Source: Clostridiales bacterium UBA6330
GTDB lineage: Bacteria; Bacillota; Clostridia; Oscillospirales; CAG-272
Reading direction: 5' to 3'
Assembly (NCBI GenBank): GCA_002438075.1
Contig: DJSQ01000134.1
Coordinates: 38,477 to 54,184 of the forward strand
Length of the DNA stretch: 15,708 nt
The notes beneath the pieces were generated by a model. The model made no database searches. It was not told the origin of the DNA and worked only from the letters and a program-made list of their open reading frames with translations. Both the position numbers and the translations under genes were made by a program. Shown piece after piece: positions 7,418 through 14,265 of this stretch (position 1 is its first letter; each line of letters starts with the position of its first letter).

Positions 7418-10081
7418 GTGAGCAGCGAAAGAAGGACAGTCGATTCGGTGGAAGCGCTGGAGGCGGAGCTGGCATCGGTGCGCGCCGCGCAGAAGCGCTA
7501 CGCAACCTACACGCAAGAGCAGGTGGACGCAATCTTCAAGGCAGCGGCAATTGCCGCGAACCAAGCGCGCATCCCGCTTGCGAAAATGGCGGTTGAGGAA
7601 ACCGGCATGGGCGTGGTGGAGGACAAGGTCATCAAGAACAACTACGCCGCCGAGCACATCTACAACGCCTACCGCCACACGCGGACCTGCGGGGTCATTG
7701 AGGAGGACAAGGCTTACGGAATGAAGAAGATTGCGGAGCCGATCGGTGTCATTGCCGCAGTCATTCCGACCACAAACCCGACCTCCACCGCCATCTTCAA
7801 GTGCCTGCTGGCGCTCAAGACCCGCAATGCGATTCTCATCAGCCCGCACCCGCGCGCGAAGAAATCGACTGCGGCGGCGGCAAAAATCGTGCTGGATGCG
7901 GCGGTTGCCGCAGGCGCGCCCGAGAATATCATCAGCTGGATTGACGTTCCCTCGCTGGATATGACGGGGCTGTTGATGAAGGAAGCCGATATCATCCTCG
8001 CAACGGGCGGTCCCGGGATGGTCAAGGCAGCATACTCCTCGGGAAAGCCCGCACTCGGCGTGGGAGCAGGCAACACACCTGCCATCATCGATGACAGCGC
8101 CGACATCGTGTTGGCAGTCAGCTCGATTATCCATTCCAAAACCTTTGACAACGGCATGATTTGCGCTTCGGAGCAATCGGTCATTGTGCTTGACGGCATT
8201 TACGATGCCGTGCGGACCGAATTTGCGCGGCGCGGCTGTTACTTCCTTTCGCCCGACGAGACCGAAAAGGTCCGCAAAACCATCCTCATCAACGGGGCGC
8301 TGAATGCGAAAATCGTTGGGCAGAGCGCCGCGACCATCGCGTCTCTGGCAAACGTAAAGGTTCCCGAGGGGACCAAGATTCTGATTGGTGAGGTGGAGAG
8401 CGTGGACCTCTCGGAGGAGTTCGCGCACGAAAAGCTGTCGCCCGTGCTGGCAATGTACCGCGCAAAGGACATCGGCGATGCGTTTGACAAGGCGGAGCAC
8501 CTGATTGCCGACGGCGGCTACGGTCACACCTCGTCCATCTACCTGAACACAGAGACCGAGCAGGCGAAGCTGAACGAATTTGCCGCACGGATGAAAACCT
8601 GTCGGATTCTGGTCAACACCCCCTCGTCACAGGGCGGCATCGGAGACCTTTACAACTTCAGGCTCACGCCGTCGCTGACCCTCGGCTGTGGCTCGTGGGG
8701 CGGCAACTCGGTGTCCGAAAACGTTGGGGTCAAGCATCTGCTGAATATCAAGACCGTTGCCGAAAGGAGAGAGAATATGCTCTGGTTCCGCGCCCCCGAA
8801 AAGGTCTACATCAAAAAGGGCTGTCTGCCCGTTGCGCTGGACGAATTGAAGAACGTCATGCACAAGAAGCGGGCGTTCGTTGTAACCGACAGCTTCCTCT
8901 ACCACAACGGCTACACCAAGCCCATTACCGACAAGCTGGACGAAATGGGCATTGCGCACACCACCTTCTTTGACGTTGCCCCCGACCCGACCCTTGCCTG
9001 TGCAAAGGAAGGAACCGCGCAGATGTGCGCCTTTGAGCCCGACTGCATCATCGCGCTGGGCGGCGGCTCGGCAATGGACGCGGCAAAAATCATGTGGGTG
9101 ATGTACGAGCACCCCGAGGTGGATTTCATGGACATGGCAATGCGGTTCATCGACATCCGCAAGCGGGTTTACACCTTCCCGAAGATGGGGGAGAAGGCGT
9201 ACTTCATCGCAATTCCGACCTCTGCGGGAACCGGCTCCGAGGTCACGCCGTTCGCGGTCATCACCGACGAGGAGAGCGGCATCAAGTATCCGCTTGCCGA
9301 CTATGAGCTGATGCCGAACATGGCAATCATCGACACCGATTTCCATATGAGCGCACCGCGCGGGCTGACTGCCGCCTCGGGTATCGATGCGGTGACCCAC
9401 GCGCTGGAGGCTTACGCATCGGTCATGGCAACCGATTATACCGACGGGCTTGCCCTGCAAGCGCTGAAAACCATCTTCCGCTACCTCCCGAGAGCCTACG
9501 ACAACGGGCAGACCGATGTGGAGGCGCGCGAAAAGATGGCGAACGCCGCAACCATGGCGGGTATGGCGTTTGCCAATGCCTTTCTCGGTGTCTGCCACTC
9601 CATGGCGCATAAGCTGGGCGCGTTCCACCACCTGCCGCACGGCATTGCAAACGCGCTGATGATTGAAGAGGTCCTGCGCTTCAACGCAGCCGAGGCACCC
9701 GCAAAAATGGGGACCTTCTCGCAGTACGACCACCCGCACACGCTGGAGCGCTACGCACAGGTTGCCGATGCGCTGGGGCTGGGCGGCAAGACCGACAGCG
9801 AGAAGCTGGAGAACCTGATTCGCGCCATCAACGAGCTGAAAACGCGCGTTGGAATCAAGGCAACCATCCGCGATTACAACATCGACGAGACCGACTTCCT
9901 CGACCGTCTCGATGCCATGACCGAGCAGGCATTCGATGACCAATGCACGGGCGCGAACCCGCGATATCCGCTGATGCGCGAGATCAAACAGATGTATCTC
10001 AACGCCTACTACGGAAACAGGCATTTCACCGAACAGCCGATGCCGACCGCCGCGGGACGCACGGCAAAAAAGAAGGGTTGA
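7418..10081 (+). CDS. adhE: Bifunctional acetaldehyde-CoA/alcohol dehydrogenase
   Basis: AdhE reduces acetyl-CoA to acetaldehyde and then to ethanol, using two NADH and so disposing of fermentative reducing power. The 887-residue protein has the full two-domain layout. The N-terminal aldehyde dehydrogenase half (about 1-440) carries catalytic Cys249 in NGMICASEQSV. The C-terminal iron-dependent alcohol dehydrogenase half (about 460-870) has the nucleotide motif G548-G-G-S551 and predicted metal ligands D657, H661, H727 and H741. Ligands were placed by comparison with the FucO-type D-x3-H and VCHSMAHKLG...PHG pattern. AdhE usually forms filaments (spirosomes). It starts with GTG directly after rex, which fits control by NADH/NAD+ ratio. 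A phosphotransferase-like gene follows 13 bases later. Nothing appears truncated. Confidence 0.97.
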   Translation: MSSERRTVDSVEALEAELASVRAAQKRYATYTQEQVDAIFKAAAIAANQARIPLAKMAVEETGMGVVEDKVIKNNYAAEHIYNAYRHTRTCGVIEEDKAYGMKKIAEPIGVIAAVIPTTNPTSTAIFKCLLALKTRNAILISPHPRAKKSTAAAAKIVLDAAVAAGAPENIISWIDVPSLDMTGLLMKEADIILATGGPGMVKAAYSSGKPALGVGAGNTPAIIDDSADIVLAVSSIIHSKTFDNGMICASEQSVIVLDGIYDAVRTEFARRGCYFLSPDETEKVRKTILINGALNAKIVGQSAATIASLANVKVPEGTKILIGEVESVDLSEEFAHEKLSPVLAMYRAKDIGDAFDKAEHLIADGGYGHTSSIYLNTETEQAKLNEFAARMKTCRILVNTPSSQGGIGDLYNFRLTPSLTLGCGSWGGNSVSENVGVKHLLNIKTVAERRENMLWFRAPEKVYIKKGCLPVALDELKNVMHKKRAFVVTDSFLYHNGYTKPITDKLDEMGIAHTTFFDVAPDPTLACAKEGTAQMCAFEPDCIIALGGGSAMDAAKIMWVMYEHPEVDFMDMAMRFIDIRKRVYTFPKMGEKAYFIAIPTSAGTGSEVTPFAVITDEESGIKYPLADYELMPNMAIIDTDFHMSAPRGLTAASGIDAVTHALEAYASVMATDYTDGLALQALKTIFRYLPRAYDNGQTDVEAREKMANAATMAGMAFANAFLGVCHSMAHKLGAFHHLPHGIANALMIEEVLRFNAAEAPAKMGTFSQYDHPHTLERYAQVADALGLGGKTDSEKLENLIRAINELKTRVGIKATIRDYNIDETDFLDRLDAMTEQAFDDQCTGANPRYPLMREIKQMYLNAYYGNRHFTEQPMPTAAGRTAKKKG

Positions 10082-10094
10082 GGAGGGACAGAAG

Positions 10095-10844
10095 ATGAAG
10101 CTGGACAGAATTATTGCGGTCAGAAACCACAAAACCGTCTACCGTGACGGCGAGCTTTGCATGAAGGTCTTTGACGAAACCTATTCCAAAGCGGACATCC
10201 TTGCCGAGGCGCTGAATCAGGCGCGGGTTGAGGAAACGGGACTGCACATTCCGCAGGTCCGCGAGGTGACGGTCATTGACGGGAAATGGACCATCATGAC
10301 CGATTACATCAAGGGCAAAACGCTGGCACAGCTGATGGCGGAGCACCCCGAGAAGAAAAACGACTGGCTGAACCTGTTTGTCGACCTTCAGCTGGAGGTG
10401 CAGTCCAAAACCTGCCCGCTCCTGCCGAAGCTGCGTGACAAGATGGACCGCAAGATCAGCCAAACCGATTTCGATGCCACCACGCGCTACGAGCTGCATA
10501 CGCGGCTGGACGCCATGCCCAAGCACACAAAGCTCTGCCACGGAGACTTCAATCCCTCCAATATCATCATCTCGGAGGACGGAACGCCCTATATTCTCGA
10601 CTGGGCACACGCCACGCAGGGAAACGCCTCTGCGGATGCCGCCAGAACCTATCTGCTGTTCTGGCTGGCGGGAGACATCGACGGTGCGGAGCGCTACCTC
10701 AAGCTGTTCTGCATCAAGAGCGACACCGCCAAGCAGTATGTACAGAAATGGATGCCCATCGTTGCCGCATCCCAATCGGTCAAGGGCAACGAAAAGGAAC
10801 GCGAATTTCTCCACTCGTGGGTCAACGTTGTTGACTACGAATAA
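10095..10844 (+). CDS. APH/choline-kinase-fold phosphotransferase (TIGR02172-like), substrate unknown
   Basis: This 249-residue protein has a small kinase fold of the aminoglycoside phosphotransferase superfamily. Visible elements are a lysine in an MKVF strand (Lys24, candidate ATP-binding lysine), the catalytic loop H149-G-D151-F-N-P-S-N156, and the metal-binding D169 in ILDWAH. The N-terminal segment TVYRDG followed by SKADILAEALNQARVEETGL resembles the paralogous family TIGR02172 as I recall it. A start ATG with AGGAGGG 7 bases upstream follows adhE by 13 bases, so it belongs to the rex-adhE transcript. It should not be called a resistance gene: these families include many small-molecule and even protein kinases. 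Substrate unknown. Being just upstream of a PP2C phosphatase cassette makes a regulatory kinase role thinkable but unproven. Confidence 0.8.
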   Translation: MKLDRIIAVRNHKTVYRDGELCMKVFDETYSKADILAEALNQARVEETGLHIPQVREVTVIDGKWTIMTDYIKGKTLAQLMAEHPEKKNDWLNLFVDLQLEVQSKTCPLLPKLRDKMDRKISQTDFDATTRYELHTRLDAMPKHTKLCHGDFNPSNIIISEDGTPYILDWAHATQGNASADAARTYLLFWLAGDIDGAERYLKLFCIKSDTAKQYVQKWMPIVAASQSVKGNEKEREFLHSWVNVVDYE

Positions 10845-10894
10845 GCCTACCTACCGAACCTACAATATTTTAATATAGAAAGAGAGAATTCATC
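10845..10894 (+). other. A+T-rich gap before the hydrogenase cassette; possible weak promoter
   Basis: This 50-base gap stands out by its A+T content in a G+C-rich neighbourhood. It holds TACAAT (10861-10866), a -10-like element, within a short palindrome ATATT-TT-AATAT (10865-10876). I found no -35 box at the right distance: TTGACT at 10831-10836 is 24 bases away. A separate palindrome, GTCAAC-GTT-GTTGAC (10821-10835), lies in the end of the upstream gene. There is no terminator hairpin, so the cassette may be read through from adhE, be initiated here, or both. Confidence 0.4.
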
Positions 10895-11140
10895 ATGAAA
10901 GTTACAGTTTGCATCGGGTCCTCCTGCCACATCAAGGGGTCCAGACAGGTCGTGGAAGAATTGCAGTATCTGATTGCCGGCGCGGGACTGGAGGATAAGG
11001 TCGAGCTGGGCGGAACCTTCTGCATGGGAAGATGTCAGGAGGGCGTTTGCGTGACCGTGGACGGGGAGTTCCATTCGGTCAGCCCCGACACCGTTAAGGA
11101 ATTCTTTGAAAAAGAGGTCAAAGGAAAGGTCACGGCATGA
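10895..11140 (+). CDS. Thioredoxin-like [2Fe-2S] mini-ferredoxin (NuoE/HydC type)
   Basis: This 81-residue protein is a stand-alone version of the thioredoxin-like [2Fe-2S] domain of NuoE, HydC and similar subunits. The cluster ligands are visible as C6-x4-C11 and C43-x3-C47 (CIGSSC and CMGRC). The family carries electrons between ferredoxins, hydrogenases and NADH-linked modules in the cytoplasm. The start has AGAAAGAGAG about 8 bases upstream. The stop overlaps the start of a paralogue (ATGA), so the two are translationally coupled. Its position first in a hydrogenase/phosphatase cassette suggests that it feeds or reads the redox state of HydS; that role is inference. It is too short to be a complete NuoE, since the N-terminal helical bundle is absent. 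Confidence 0.88.
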   Translation: MKVTVCIGSSCHIKGSRQVVEELQYLIAGAGLEDKVELGGTFCMGRCQEGVCVTVDGEFHSVSPDTVKEFFEKEVKGKVTA

Positions 11141-11403
11141 TTTTCGTTGAGGTTTGCGTCGGAAGCTCCTGCCATATCAAGGGTGCGCCCGAGATTGTGG
11201 AGCTGATGCAGAAATACATCTCGGACGCGAAGCTGGAGGATGAGATTGTCCTCTCGGGCAGCTTCTGCTCGGGCAGATGCAACCGCACGGGCGTGACAAT
11301 CACCGTCGGGGACGATGTTTACACAGGGGTCACGCCCGAGGGCTTCCGCGATTTCTGGAACGACAACATTCTGCCCGCAGTGGAAAAGGCAAAGGAGGGA
11401 TAA
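11137..11403 (+). CDS. Second thioredoxin-like [2Fe-2S] mini-ferredoxin
   Basis: This 88-residue paralogue of the preceding protein shares the CxGSSCHIKG opening and has ligands C7-x4-C12 and C44-x3-C48. Clear differences include the RCNRTGVTITVGDD stretch after the last ligand and a longer C-terminus. That is enough divergence for different partners or potentials. It overlaps the upstream gene by four bases and precedes the HydS start by two bases, so all three are almost certainly co-translated. I infer that one may serve the sensory hydrogenase and the other a different electron partner, but the sequence does not decide this. Confidence 0.88.
   Translation: MIFVEVCVGSSCHIKGAPEIVELMQKYISDAKLEDEIVLSGSFCSGRCNRTGVTITVGDDVYTGVTPEGFRDFWNDNILPAVEKAKEG
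11392..11399 (+). promoter_or_regulatory. Ribosome-binding site that fixes the HydS GTG start
   Basis: AAGGAGGG lies 6 bases before the GTG at 11406. The frame is open further upstream to 11277, but that part overlaps the mini-ferredoxin gene and has no site of this quality. Confidence 0.82.
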
Positions 11404-11405
11404 GC

Positions 11406-13082
11406 GTGGCAAGCTGTCTGACGCTGAAAAAATCCAATTGCAAAAACTGCTATAAGTGCATCCGACATTGCCCCGTCAAGTCCATCCGCTTTTCGGGCAA
11501 TCAGGCGCACATCATCGGAAACGAGTGCATCCTCTGCGGTCAGTGCTTTGTGGTCTGCCCGCAGAATGCCAAGCAGATTGTGGACGAGACCGAAAAGGTC
11601 AAGGTCCTGATTCAATCGGGGGACCCCGTTTACGTCAGTCTGGCACCGTCCTTTATCGCCAACTATGCGGGAATCGGCATTGAGGGGATGCGGAAGGCAC
11701 TGAAGAAGCTCGGCTTCGCGGACGCGGAAGAAACGGCAATCGGCGCAAGCATCGTCAAGACCGAATACGAAAAGCTCCTTGCCGAGGGGGACCGCGATAT
11801 CGTGATTTCCTCCTGCTGTCATTCGGTCAATCTGCTGATTCAAAAGTATTTTCCGCGCGAATTGGACCTGCTTGCCGATGTTCTGTCCCCAATGCAGGCG
11901 CACTGCCGCGACATCAAGCGGCGGGTTCCGAACGCAAAGACCGTTTTCATCGGTCCTTGCGTGGCAAAAAAGGACGAGGCAGAGTACTACAGCGGCATTG
12001 TGGACGCGGTTCTGACCTACGAGGAGCTGACCGCGTGGTTTGATGCGGCGCACGTCCGTTTGGAGCCGGATATGGACCAAACCGAGGAGAGCCGCGCGCG
12101 ATTCTTCCCGACAACGGGCGGCGTGCTCAAAACCATGACGCAGGATGCCCCGGGATATGCGTATATGGCAATCGATGGCGTGGAGAACTGCATTGCCGCC
12201 CTGCGCGACATCGAAAACGGGAAGATACACAAATGCTTCATCGAGATGTCGGCTTGCATCGGCAGCTGTGTCGGCGGACCCGTGATGGAGAAATACCACC
12301 GCGCGCCGGTTGCGGATTACATGGCGGTGGCGCAGTATGCGGGAACGCGCGACTTCAAGGTCGACCAGCCCGAAAGCGACACCCTGCGCAAGCATTTCGA
12401 GCCGATTGAGCGTCGGTACGGAACGCCGAGCGAGGATGAAATCACCGAAATCCTGCGCAAAATGGGCAAGACCAAGCCCGAGGATGAATTGAACTGCGGC
12501 TCCTGCGGGTATGATACCTGTCGGGAAAAGGCGATTGCAATCTATCACGGCAAGGCAGAAATTTCCATGTGTTTGCCGTACCTCAAGGAGAAAGCCGAGA
12601 GCTTTTCGGACTGCATCGTCAACAACACACCGAACGGGTTGATTGTGGTCAACGACGCGCTGGAGGTCCAGCAAATCAACGCGGCGGCAAGAAAGATTAT
12701 GAACATCCGCTCCGCATCGGATATTCTGGGAGACCAGGTGGTCCGCATTCTGGACCCGACCGTCTTTCTCATGGTCCTCGAGACCAAGCGGAGCATCCGC
12801 GATCAGCGCGTGTACCTCGCCGAATACAAGAAATATGTGGAGCAGACCGTGGTGTACGACAGCACCTATCAGATGCTTGTCTGCATCATGCGCGACGTGA
12901 CCGACGAGGAGACCGAGCGCGAAAAGAAGGAGGACATCAGCCGCCGCACGGTGGAGATTGCCGACAAGGTGGTCGACAAGCAGATGCGGATTGTGCAGGA
13001 GATTGCCTCCCTGCTCGGAGAAACGGCGGCGGAGACCAAAATCGCGCTGACCAAGCTGAAGGAGAGTATTTCCGATGAATGA
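11406..13082 (+). CDS. hydS: PAS-containing [FeFe]-hydrogenase-like sensor protein (HydS, group C type)
   Basis: This 558-residue cytoplasmic protein matches the putative sensory [FeFe] hydrogenases. Domains in order are two [4Fe-4S] motifs (C12/C15/C18/C22 and C41/C44/C47/C51), a hydrogenase large-subunit core (about 70-330), a further [4Fe-4S] motif (C364, C367, C372, C389), a PAS domain (about 398-505) and a charged C-terminal helix, probably a coiled coil. H-cluster ligands are C137, C185, C284 and C288. The surroundings differ from catalytic enzymes: L1 reads SSCCHSV rather than TSCCPGW, L2 is GPC rather than MPC, and L3 is EMSACIGSC with Ser where Met is usual. The second cysteine of L1, the usual proton relay, is kept (C138). 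The gene starts with GTG and overlaps the phosphatase gene by eight bases. I infer an H2 or redox sensor whose output is the phosphatase; a catalytic role remains possible. Confidence 0.87.
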   Translation: MASCLTLKKSNCKNCYKCIRHCPVKSIRFSGNQAHIIGNECILCGQCFVVCPQNAKQIVDETEKVKVLIQSGDPVYVSLAPSFIANYAGIGIEGMRKALKKLGFADAEETAIGASIVKTEYEKLLAEGDRDIVISSCCHSVNLLIQKYFPRELDLLADVLSPMQAHCRDIKRRVPNAKTVFIGPCVAKKDEAEYYSGIVDAVLTYEELTAWFDAAHVRLEPDMDQTEESRARFFPTTGGVLKTMTQDAPGYAYMAIDGVENCIAALRDIENGKIHKCFIEMSACIGSCVGGPVMEKYHRAPVADYMAVAQYAGTRDFKVDQPESDTLRKHFEPIERRYGTPSEDEITEILRKMGKTKPEDELNCGSCGYDTCREKAIAIYHGKAEISMCLPYLKEKAESFSDCIVNNTPNGLIVVNDALEVQQINAAARKIMNIRSASDILGDQVVRILDPTVFLMVLETKRSIRDQRVYLAEYKKYVEQTVVYDSTYQMLVCIMRDVTDEETEREKKEDISRRTVEIADKVVDKQMRIVQEIASLLGETAAETKIALTKLKESISDE

Positions 13083-14247
13083 CCTTTGCGCCGATATCGG
13101 CTACAGAAGCATCAACCATATCGGGGAACAGCTCTGCGGAGACCATGTGGACGTGGTGGAGCAGGGGGACAATTCCACAGTCATCGTGCTGGCGGACGGG
13201 CTGGGAAGCGGCGTGAAGGCAAGCATTCTTTCCACGCTGACCTCCAAGATTATCTCCACCATGATGGCGGAGGGTCTGACGCTGGAGGACTGCGTGGAGA
13301 CCATTGCGCAGACCCTGCCGATTTGCAGTGTCCGCGGGGTGGCGTATTCCACCTTTACCATCCTGCATCTGGTTGACAACCGCGAGATGGAGCTGATTCA
13401 GTACGACAACCCGTTGGTGATTCTGCTGCGCGACGGCAAAAACTACGACTACCCCAAAACCGAGATGAACATCGGCGGGAAAAGAATCTACAAATCGGTT
13501 GTCAAGCTGTTGGAAAACGATATTTTCGTTGCCATGAGCGACGGCTGTCCGCACGCGGGAATCGGTCTTGCCTACAATTTCGGCTGGAAGCGGGAGGACA
13601 TCATCAGCTTTATGGAGACGGTTGCCATTGCGGGCTACACCGCAAAAACGCTGTCCACCATTCTGATTGATGAGGTCAACAAGCTCTACGAGCGCAAGCC
13701 CGGGGACGATGCCACCGCCTGCGTGGTCCGCATCCGTCGGCGCGAGCCGATGAACATCCTGTTCGGTCCGCCGTCCAACCGTGACGACTGCAACCGCATG
13801 ATGTCGCTCTTCTTCTCCAAGGAGGGCAAGCACATCGTTTGCGGCGGGACCACCTCGTCCATTGCGGCGAAGTATCTCGGAAAGCCGATTAAGGCGAGCC
13901 TGAATTTCGTCAAGAGCGACATTCCGCCGATTGCGGAGATTGAGGGGGTCGACCTCGTAACCGAGGGGGTTATCACCATCAACCGCGTGGTGGAATACGC
14001 AAAGGATTCGGTTGGGGAAAACCGCCTTTACGAAAAGTGGAGCTTCGGGCACGACGGCGCGTCGCTGATTTGCCGTATGCTGTTCGAGGAAGCCACGGAT
14101 ATCAACTTCTTTGTTGGCAGAGCCATCAATCCGGCGCACCAGAATCCGGACCTGCCGATCAATTTCAACATCAAAATGAATCTGGTGGAGGAGCTGTCCG
14201 CCTGTCTGCGCAAGATGGGAAAGCGGATTAAGGTCAGCTATTTCTAA
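13075..14247 (+). CDS. SpoIIE/PP2C-type protein phosphatase with unassigned C-terminal domain
   Basis: This 390-residue protein begins with a metal-dependent serine/threonine phosphatase domain (about 1-225). Candidate metal ligands are D23, D41 in ADGLGSG, D156 in MSDGCPH and D211-D212 in PGDDATACVV. Such phosphatases often act on anti-anti-sigma factors or similar partners. Residues about 235-390 form an additional domain I do not recognise, beginning NILFGPPSNRDD and including CGGTTSSIAAKYLG. Its ATG lies eight bases inside the HydS gene, indicating tight co-production and probably a physical or signalling link. SpoIIE-family phosphatases beside group C hydrogenases are known from other anaerobes. 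No kinase, anti-sigma factor or substrate gene is visible next to it in this window, so the target is unknown. Confidence 0.87.
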   Translation: MNDLCADIGYRSINHIGEQLCGDHVDVVEQGDNSTVIVLADGLGSGVKASILSTLTSKIISTMMAEGLTLEDCVETIAQTLPICSVRGVAYSTFTILHLVDNREMELIQYDNPLVILLRDGKNYDYPKTEMNIGGKRIYKSVVKLLENDIFVAMSDGCPHAGIGLAYNFGWKREDIISFMETVAIAGYTAKTLSTILIDEVNKLYERKPGDDATACVVRIRRREPMNILFGPPSNRDDCNRMMSLFFSKEGKHIVCGGTTSSIAAKYLGKPIKASLNFVKSDIPPIAEIEGVDLVTEGVITINRVVEYAKDSVGENRLYEKWSFGHDGASLICRMLFEEATDINFFVGRAINPAHQNPDLPINFNIKMNLVEELSACLRKMGKRIKVSYF

Positions 14248-14265
14248 GCCCACGGAGGGAGAAAC

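Noticed and set aside
10095..10844. Calling the APH-like gene an aminoglycoside resistance determinant.
   Set aside because: Only the general kinase-fold motifs are present and the context is metabolic; the superfamily covers many substrates.
11277..11405. Upstream extension of the HydS frame to 11277.
   Set aside because: It overlaps the second mini-ferredoxin, the extra residues look like out-of-frame translation, and AAGGAGGG points to the GTG at 11406.
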